From an uncultured Olsenella sp. (GTDB taxonomy: Bacteria > Actinomycetota > Coriobacteriia > Coriobacteriales > Atopobiaceae): a stretch of 17,705 nt of DNA. Both the position numbers and the translations under genes were made by a program. Shown here piece by piece: positions 13,659-17,705 of this stretch (position 1 is the stretch's first letter; the number at the start of each line of letters is the position of its first letter). A model generated the notes under the pieces. It had not been told where the DNA came from. It worked only from the letters and a program-made list of their open reading frames with translations, and made no database searches. Where the stretch lies: the NCBI GenBank assembly GCA_959598545.1, contig CAUGFC010000030.1, positions 1 to 17,705 of the forward strand. Reading direction: 5' to 3'.

Positions 13659-14225
13659 ATGACAGACGCTATTCTTCCGATCGTCCTTATCGCGCTGGTG
13701 CTCGTGGGCATCTGGGCCGTGGTCGAGGTCGCCCTCACCATGCGCTCCGCCCGCCGCGACGTCGAGCGCCTCACCACCGCGGCCCGCGAGGTCGTGGAGC
13801 AGGCGCAGCCCGTCGTCGCCAAGCTCGACGGCATCATGGACGAGCTCGAGCCCGCCGCAAAGCGCGTGACCCCGCTGCTCGAGAAGACCGAGGTCGCCGT
13901 CGGCGAGGCCTCCACCTCCCTCGACCGCCTCAACGGGATCCTGGACGACGTCTCGTCCGTCTCGGGCGCCGCGTCGAGCGTCACTGGCGCCGTGAGGGGC
14001 GTCGCCGAGAGCGCCGCCAACGCGGCCGCGGGCGTGGTCTCGCGCCTGCGCGGCGAGGCGTCTACCGATGCCGCCGCGCTGCTCGACGGTCGCGCCGCCG
14101 AGACCGGCGAGGCCCCGGCACCTGCCGAGGAGCCCGCCGCGCCCACGCGCTACGTCGACTACGGCGAGGTGGCCCCCGCCCCCTCGAAGGCCGACGACGC
14201 CGAGGTCACCAAGGAGGGCGAGTGA
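13659..14225 (+). CDS. DUF948-like single-span membrane protein
   Basis: The 188-residue protein starts with one hydrophobic helix (about 4-25) followed by a long, probably coiled-coil region (about 30-130) rich in A, V, E and R, including VERLTTAAREVVEQAQPVVAKLD. This is the pattern of DUF948 proteins. The last 60 residues are A-, P- and E-rich and probably disordered, ending in a charged tail. No enzyme motif is seen. GAGGGG before ATG 13659 supports the start. Its TGA shares one base with the next gene's ATG, and that gene's ribosome-binding site (AAGGAGG, 14211-14217) is inside it. Tight coupling to an anti-sigma-like gene suggests a role in membrane sensing or in holding the sigma regulator at the membrane; that is inference. 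Confidence 0.65.
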   Translation: MTDAILPIVLIALVLVGIWAVVEVALTMRSARRDVERLTTAAREVVEQAQPVVAKLDGIMDELEPAAKRVTPLLEKTEVAVGEASTSLDRLNGILDDVSSVSGAASSVTGAVRGVAESAANAAAGVVSRLRGEASTDAAALLDGRAAETGEAPAPAEEPAAPTRYVDYGEVAPAPSKADDAEVTKEGE

Positions 14226-14596
14226 TGACCGAGAAGCACGTCACCCTGCGCGTCCCCGCGGAGGCGTCCTTCGCCCGCACCGTGCGCATGACCGCCTCCG
14301 CGCTCGCGGTGGCCGCCGGGATCGAGAGCGTCGAGGACGTCGAGGACGTCAAGATGATCGCGGACGAGGGGTTCGTCTACGCCTGCGCCACCGCCCCGGA
14401 GGCCGTGGAGGTGAGCTTCTCGCTCGCCGCCGGCGAGGTCGCCATGGACTTCTCGCTTGGCGCCTCCGTGCCCGACGCCGAGTCCGTCGACCTCGTGCGC
14501 GTGCTGCTCTCGGCGGTCTGCGACGAGTTCTCCCTCTCGGAGGACGGTGCCACGCTGCACCTCCTGCGCTCGACCGGCGGTACCGATGACGAGTAG
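14225..14596 (+). CDS. Degenerate RsbW/SpoIIAB-like anti-sigma factor
   Basis: The 123-residue protein follows the outline of GHKL-fold anti-sigma factors: an N-terminal strand (VTLRVPAEASFARTVR), a helix leading to IADEGFVYA (45-53), strands VEVSFSLAAGEVAMDFSL (61-78), and a C-terminal VLLSAVCDEFSLSEDGATLHLLR (93-115). Against SpoIIAB the key ATP-site residues are missing: the asparagine of E-x3-N is replaced (E48 kept, Y52 in place of N), D-x-G-x-G reads DFSLG, and the second glycine box is absent. It may therefore bind its sigma factor without acting as a kinase. Position just upstream of, and 11 bases overlapping, a SigB/F/G-type sigma gene is the main support for the assignment. Confidence 0.65.
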   Translation: MTEKHVTLRVPAEASFARTVRMTASALAVAAGIESVEDVEDVKMIADEGFVYACATAPEAVEVSFSLAAGEVAMDFSLGASVPDAESVDLVRVLLSAVCDEFSLSEDGATLHLLRSTGGTDDE

Positions 14597-15407
14597 GGCT
14601 CGCGCCGAGCAGGCCTCGCCCCGGGCGAGGTCGCGCGTGCCCGAGGGCCGCGCCGCCTGGGACAAGGACCGCACGCGCGAGCTGTTCAGGCGCTACAAGG
14701 GGGAGGGGGACTCCGAGGCGCGCGACCAGCTCATCATGAGCCATCTCAACCTCGTGCGCTTCCTCGCCTCCAAGTTCAAGAACCGCGGCGAGTCCCTCGA
14801 GGACCTCGTCCAGGTGGGCACGATCGGCCTGATCAAGGCGATCGACCGCTTCGACCCCGAGCGCGGTCTCGAGTTCACGACCTACGCCACGCCCACGATT
14901 ATGGGCGAGATCAAGCGCCACTTCCGCGACAAGGGCTGGAGCGTCCGCGTGCCGCGCCGTCTGCAGGAGCTCTCCGCCAAGGTCAACCAGGCCACCGACG
15001 AGCTCACCAACCAGCTGCAGCGCAGCCCCTCGGTCGCCGAGATCGCCGAGCGTCTGGGCGTCACGGTCGACGAGGTCCTCGAGGCGATGGAGTCCTCGAG
15101 CGCCTACAGCTCCGTGCCGCTCGAGGGCGGCGGCTCGTCCGACGACGACGAGCCCACCTCGGTCATCGACCACTACGCCACCGAGGACGCCGACCTCGCC
15201 GCCTCCGACGACCGCATCGTCCTCGAGGAGGCCATCGCGGACTTCTCGCCGCGCGAGCGCGACGTCATCCGCATGCGCTTCGTGGACGGCCTCACGCAGG
15301 TGGAGATCGCCGAGCGCCTGGGCGTCTCCCAGGTGCAGGTCTCGCGCCTGCTGCGGCGCACGCTCCGGCGCATCCAGGACAAGATTGACCCCGACGGCCT
15401 CATGTGA
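14586..15407 (+). CDS. sigF: SigB/SigF/SigG-type RNA polymerase sigma factor
   Basis: This is an alternative sigma-70-family factor of 273 residues. Region 2 is at about 48-118 (LIMSHLNLVRFLASKF, LEDLVQVGTIGLIKAIDRFDPERGLEFTTYATPTIMGEIKRHFRDKGW split across the core-binding and -10-reading helices), region 3 at about 124-205 (VPRRLQELS, SVAEIAERLGVTVDEV) and region 4 at about 213-262 (FSPRERDVIRMRF, QVEIAERLGVSQVQVSRLLRR). The subfamily is clear; choosing SigF over SigB or SigG is by convention. ATG 14586 overlaps the anti-sigma gene by 11 bases and has only a weak GGCGG ahead, as expected for coupled translation. An upstream in-frame ATG (14457) would add a shadow peptide. The stop codon is within the palindrome GGCCTCATGTGAGGCC (15396-15411). 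Confidence 0.88.
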   Translation: MTSRARAEQASPRARSRVPEGRAAWDKDRTRELFRRYKGEGDSEARDQLIMSHLNLVRFLASKFKNRGESLEDLVQVGTIGLIKAIDRFDPERGLEFTTYATPTIMGEIKRHFRDKGWSVRVPRRLQELSAKVNQATDELTNQLQRSPSVAEIAERLGVTVDEVLEAMESSSAYSSVPLEGGGSSDDDEPTSVIDHYATEDADLAASDDRIVLEEAIADFSPRERDVIRMRFVDGLTQVEIAERLGVSQVQVSRLLRRTLRRIQDKIDPDGLM

Positions 15408-15431
15408 GGCCGCCCCGGGCGCACCGCCCGG
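15396..15431 (+). other. Twin hairpins in the sigma-transporter spacer
   Basis: GGCCTCA/TGAGGCC (15396-15402 with 15405-15411) spans the sigma stop codon. CCGGGCG/CGCCCGG (15415-15421 with 15425-15431, loop CAC) follows and ends five bases before the next ribosome-binding site (GGAAGGAG, 15436-15443). There is no T-run, so read-through into the transporter is likely, with the second stem placed to affect its translation or mRNA stability. Confidence 0.5.
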
Positions 15432-15447
15432 ACCCGGAAGGAGCCAG

Positions 15448-16770
15448 ATGTCAGCCAAGCCCCGTTCGACGCGCTACGAGAAGTGGCGGCTGCGCGCGGT
15501 CGTCGCCTGGACGCTCGTGGGAGCCGCGCTCGTGTTCCTGCTCGCGGTCCGCGGCCTGTCCATCGTGGGGCAGGCGGTCGAGCTCCTGCTCGTGGGCACG
15601 ATCCTGGGCTACGTCTGCAGCCCGATCACCAACCGCCTCGAGGACCACAAGGTCCCGCGCGGGGCGGCAGCGCTGCTCTCCCTCGTGCTGGTCGTGGCGG
15701 CGATCGTCGCCCTGGTGGCCCTGTTCATGGGGCCCTTCCTGCGCGAGCTCATCACGCTTTTGCGCAACGTGCCCTCGTACTTCACGCAGGCGCAGGCCGC
15801 GCTCGAGACGTTCTGGGACACCTACGGCTCCGCGAGCGGTGGCAACGTGCAGAACACCATCAGCTCCTTCGTGAACGTGCTCGTCGACGCGGGCTCCCAG
15901 GTCGCCTCCGACCTCGCGCGCACGCTCTCCACCGGCCTCGTCACGAGCATCACCGACTTTGCCGGCCACCTCGTGACTGTCTTCCTCGCCATGATCCTCG
16001 CGTACTGGTTCGCGCTCGACTATCCCAGGATCATGCACGAGTTCGCCATCATCGCGGGTCCCGAGTACGACGACGAGCTCGTGCTCAGCCTCGCCGTCCT
16101 CTCCCGCTCCGTGGGCGGCTACATGCGCGGCACGCTGATCACGTCGCTGGCCAACGGCCTCATGGTCGCCGCCGGCCTGTGGATCGTCGGCCACCCCTAC
16201 GCGGGGCTGCTCGGCATCGCGACGTTCGTCCTGCACTTCGTCCCCGTGGTGGGCCCGATGCTCTCCTCGGTCTCCGCGGTCCTTCTCGCCCTGTTCGTGA
16301 GCCCGGTCTGCGCCCTCTGGACGCTCGTGATCACGGTGGTGGCCCAAAACGTCACCGACAACGTGCTCTCGCCGCTGGTCATGCAGTCCGCCGTCAAGAT
16401 CCACCCGGCGCTGTCGCTCGTGGGCATCGTCGTCGGCGGCGCGCTGGGCGGGGCCGTGGGCATGGTCCTCGCCGTGCCGCTCACGGCGGCCATCAAGGGC
16501 CTCTTCGTCTACTACTTCGAGAGCCGCACCGGCCGCCAGCTGGTCTCGCCCGGCGGCGCCTTCTTCGGCGGCACCGCCTACTCCGACGCCGAGGGCAGCC
16601 CGCGCGCCACCTTCGACGCGCTGGACGACGACACCTTCATCGCGCGCTCCCGCCTGCTCGCGGGCCTCGCGCGCCTGCACGGCTACGACGACCTCCTCGG
16701 AGACAAGGGCGACAAGGGCGAGCCGGGCGAGAAGGGCGACGAGCCCGCGTCCGACAAGCGGGACGCGTAG
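15448..16770 (+). CDS. AI-2E family transporter with collagen-like C-terminal tail
   Basis: The 440-residue membrane protein has the layout of the AI-2E/PerM family: two N-terminal spans (about 17-60) with LLLVGTILGYVCSPITNRLE, a third near 70-90, an extended loop (about 95-175), then four or more C-terminal spans with YAGLLGIATFVLHFVPVVGPM and NVLSPLVMQSAVKIHPALSLVGI (PF01594-like). Family members include exporters of autoinducer-2 and Na+/H+ antiporters, so the substrate is open. GGAAGGAG supports ATG 15448. The last 60 residues are unlike the family: a charged linker ends in four G-X-Y triplets (GDKGDKGEPGEK) and KGDEPASDKRDA. The gene lies 40 bp after the sigma gene and may be in the same operon. 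Confidence 0.82.
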   Translation: MSAKPRSTRYEKWRLRAVVAWTLVGAALVFLLAVRGLSIVGQAVELLLVGTILGYVCSPITNRLEDHKVPRGAAALLSLVLVVAAIVALVALFMGPFLRELITLLRNVPSYFTQAQAALETFWDTYGSASGGNVQNTISSFVNVLVDAGSQVASDLARTLSTGLVTSITDFAGHLVTVFLAMILAYWFALDYPRIMHEFAIIAGPEYDDELVLSLAVLSRSVGGYMRGTLITSLANGLMVAAGLWIVGHPYAGLLGIATFVLHFVPVVGPMLSSVSAVLLALFVSPVCALWTLVITVVAQNVTDNVLSPLVMQSAVKIHPALSLVGIVVGGALGGAVGMVLAVPLTAAIKGLFVYYFESRTGRQLVSPGGAFFGGTAYSDAEGSPRATFDALDDDTFIARSRLLAGLARLHGYDDLLGDKGDKGEPGEKGDEPASDKRDA

Positions 16771-16810
16771 CCCCCGCCCCGGCCGTCCCGACCAAGAATT
16801 CCTCTCCGCG

Positions 16811-16956
16811 CGTTCTTCTCGCCATGCGCCGCTCGGCCTTTTTGTCCGAACGGGCACGAATCCCGCCCGGTGCATTCGATGGTTTCATCTTTTGCATGCA
16901 CGGGGCGGGATTTGTGTCCGGCGGCCCGAGGGCGCACGCGCCGGAGGGGATTTGTG
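16811..16956. repeat. Intergenic inverted-repeat unit F upstream of alaS
   Basis: An exact CGTTCTTCTCGCC is at 16811-16823. Downstream, arms of 19 bases at 16856-16874 and 16897-16915, both containing ATCCCGCCC or its complement, match at 17 positions, with a 22-base A+T-richer loop. GGGATTTGTG from the right arm is repeated at 16947-16956, 40 bases on. A 4-bp stem GCCG/CGGC (16828-16837) followed by CTTTTT (16838-16843) might be a weak terminator for the transporter gene. The unit lies before the alaS promoter, so it is not part of the alaS leader. Confidence 0.65.
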
Positions 16957-16995
16957 GTCGCCCCGCGCCGCGAGGCGCGCCGCCGCAGCTCGCGC

Positions 16996-17001
16996 TATAC
17001 T
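16996..17001 (+). promoter_or_regulatory. -10 element of alaS
   Basis: TATACT lies 46 bases before ATG 17048 in otherwise G+C-rich DNA. No convincing -35 is present. The short leader implied (about 40 bases) contains no T-box or other recognisable riboswitch. Confidence 0.6.
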
Positions 17002-17047
17002 GGGACGGTTGATTACGCGAGAAGGACCACCCGACTGAGGGAGACAC

Positions 17048-17705
17048 ATGAGCACCGCCGACTACAAGACCATGACCACCGCGGAGATCCGCGAGGACTT
17101 CCTGCGCTTCTTCGAGGCCAAGGGCTGCAAGCTGTACCCGTCCTCGTCGCTCGTGCCGGACGACCCGTCGCTTCTGCTCACCAACGCGGGAATGAACCAG
17201 TTCAAGGAGTACTACCAGGGCAAGAAGACCATGCCCGAGATCGGTGCGTGCTCCTGCCAGAAGTGCCTGCGCACCAACGACATCGACAACATCGGCGACG
17301 CCACGCACCTCTCCTTCTTCGAGATGCTCGGCAACTTCTCCTTCGGCGGCTACTCCAAGGCCGACGCCATCGCCTGGGCCTACGAGTTCATCACCGGCCC
17401 CGACCACCTGGGCCTGCCGCCCGAGCGCCTCTACATGACCGTCTTCGAGGACGACGACGAGGCCATCGAGCTCTGGCACGAGCAGGGCGTCCCCTACGAC
17501 CACATCTCGCGCCTGGGCGAGAAGGACAACTTCTGGGCCGCCGGCCCCACCGGCCCCTGCGGCCCGTGCTCCGAGATCTACTTCGACCAGGGCGAGGAGT
17601 TCGGCTGCGGCGGCGAGCACTGCGGCCCCGGCTGCGACGACTGCGACCGTTACCTCGAGTTCTGGAACCTCGTCTTCACGCAGTACGACCGCCAGGAGGA
17701 CGGCT
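17048..17705 (+). CDS. alaS: Alanyl-tRNA synthetase, 5' part
   Basis: AlaRS charges tRNA-Ala with alanine. The first 219 codons are present and the gene runs off the window. The class-II catalytic domain is typical: TAEIREDFLRFFEAKGC (11-27), PSSSLVPDDPSLLLTNAGMNQFK (31-53), QKCLRTNDIDNIG (71-83), HLSFFEMLGNFSFGGY (87-102), and PTGPCGPCSEIYFD. A cysteine-rich insert (FGCGGEHCGPGCDDCDRYLEFWN, about 185-207) is present at a place where some AlaRS carry extra cysteines. GAGGGAGA (17037-17044) and a TATACT promoter support the start. Confidence 0.97.
   Translation, partial: MSTADYKTMTTAEIREDFLRFFEAKGCKLYPSSSLVPDDPSLLLTNAGMNQFKEYYQGKKTMPEIGACSCQKCLRTNDIDNIGDATHLSFFEMLGNFSFGGYSKADAIAWAYEFITGPDHLGLPPERLYMTVFEDDDEAIELWHEQGVPYDHISRLGEKDNFWAAGPTGPCGPCSEIYFDQGEEFGCGGEHCGPGCDDCDRYLEFWNLVFTQYDRQEDG

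Noticed and set aside
14457..14585. Upstream start for the sigma factor
   Set aside because: It would add 43 serine/arginine/proline-rich residues that are an out-of-frame reading of the anti-sigma gene; ATG 14586 begins just before the conserved part.
17002..17047. T-box or other riboswitch before alaS
   Set aside because: The implied leader is only about 40 bases, with no specifier stem or antiterminator sequence.

Overview
The window is very G+C-rich and densely coded. The gene set (argBD, rarA, dgt, an RsbW-like/SigF-like pair, alaS) and the style of the one unrecognised nuclease-like protein suggest a high-GC actinobacterium, most likely class Coriobacteriia (Olsenella/Collinsella/Atopobium relatives). 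This placement rests on recalled family resemblance, not on a search. I see no rRNA, tRNA, CRISPR array, transposase or phage gene.

Layout. 85-2265: end of an arginine-biosynthesis operon (argB, argD). 2266-4050: a repeat-rich segment holding one PD-(D/E)XK-like protein gene (2708-3811) of less uniform codon use. 4051-5280 (minus): a UMF1-type MFS transporter. 5605-7142: a zinc-dependent phospholipase C-like protein overlapping an orphan Vsr mismatch endonuclease. 7248-8027: a metallophosphoesterase. 8166-10817: a circularly permuted ATP-grasp-like protein and a dGTPase-type HD hydrolase, probably one operon. 10913-11917: a membrane-anchored alpha/beta hydrolase. 12147-13466: rarA, apparently translated from a leaderless mRNA. 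13659-16770: a tightly packed set with a DUF948-like membrane protein, a degenerate anti-sigma factor, a SigB/F/G-type sigma factor and an AI-2E-family transporter with a collagen-like tail. 17048-17705: the 5' part of alaS.

The least ordinary content is between the genes. Nearly every longer gap contains long inverted repeats whose arm sequences differ from gap to gap but which carry the same short motif, TTCTCGCC, usually as part of CGTTCTTCTCGCC. I count ten exact TTCTCGCC copies (either strand) in about 2.2 kb of non-coding DNA. At an assumed 70% G+C fewer than 0.1 would be expected by chance. Two of the repeat units, on either side of the nuclease-like gene, are homologous: they share GCASNNNCGAAGATTTCCAG next to a hairpin, and the hairpin shows three compensatory base-pair changes. 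One unit doubles as a Rho-independent terminator for the MFS gene. This family of intergenic hairpin elements, and its possible link to the neighbouring nuclease-like protein, is my main candidate for an undescribed system. Second is the SigF-type cluster, whose RsbW-like partner appears to have lost its ATP-binding motifs.
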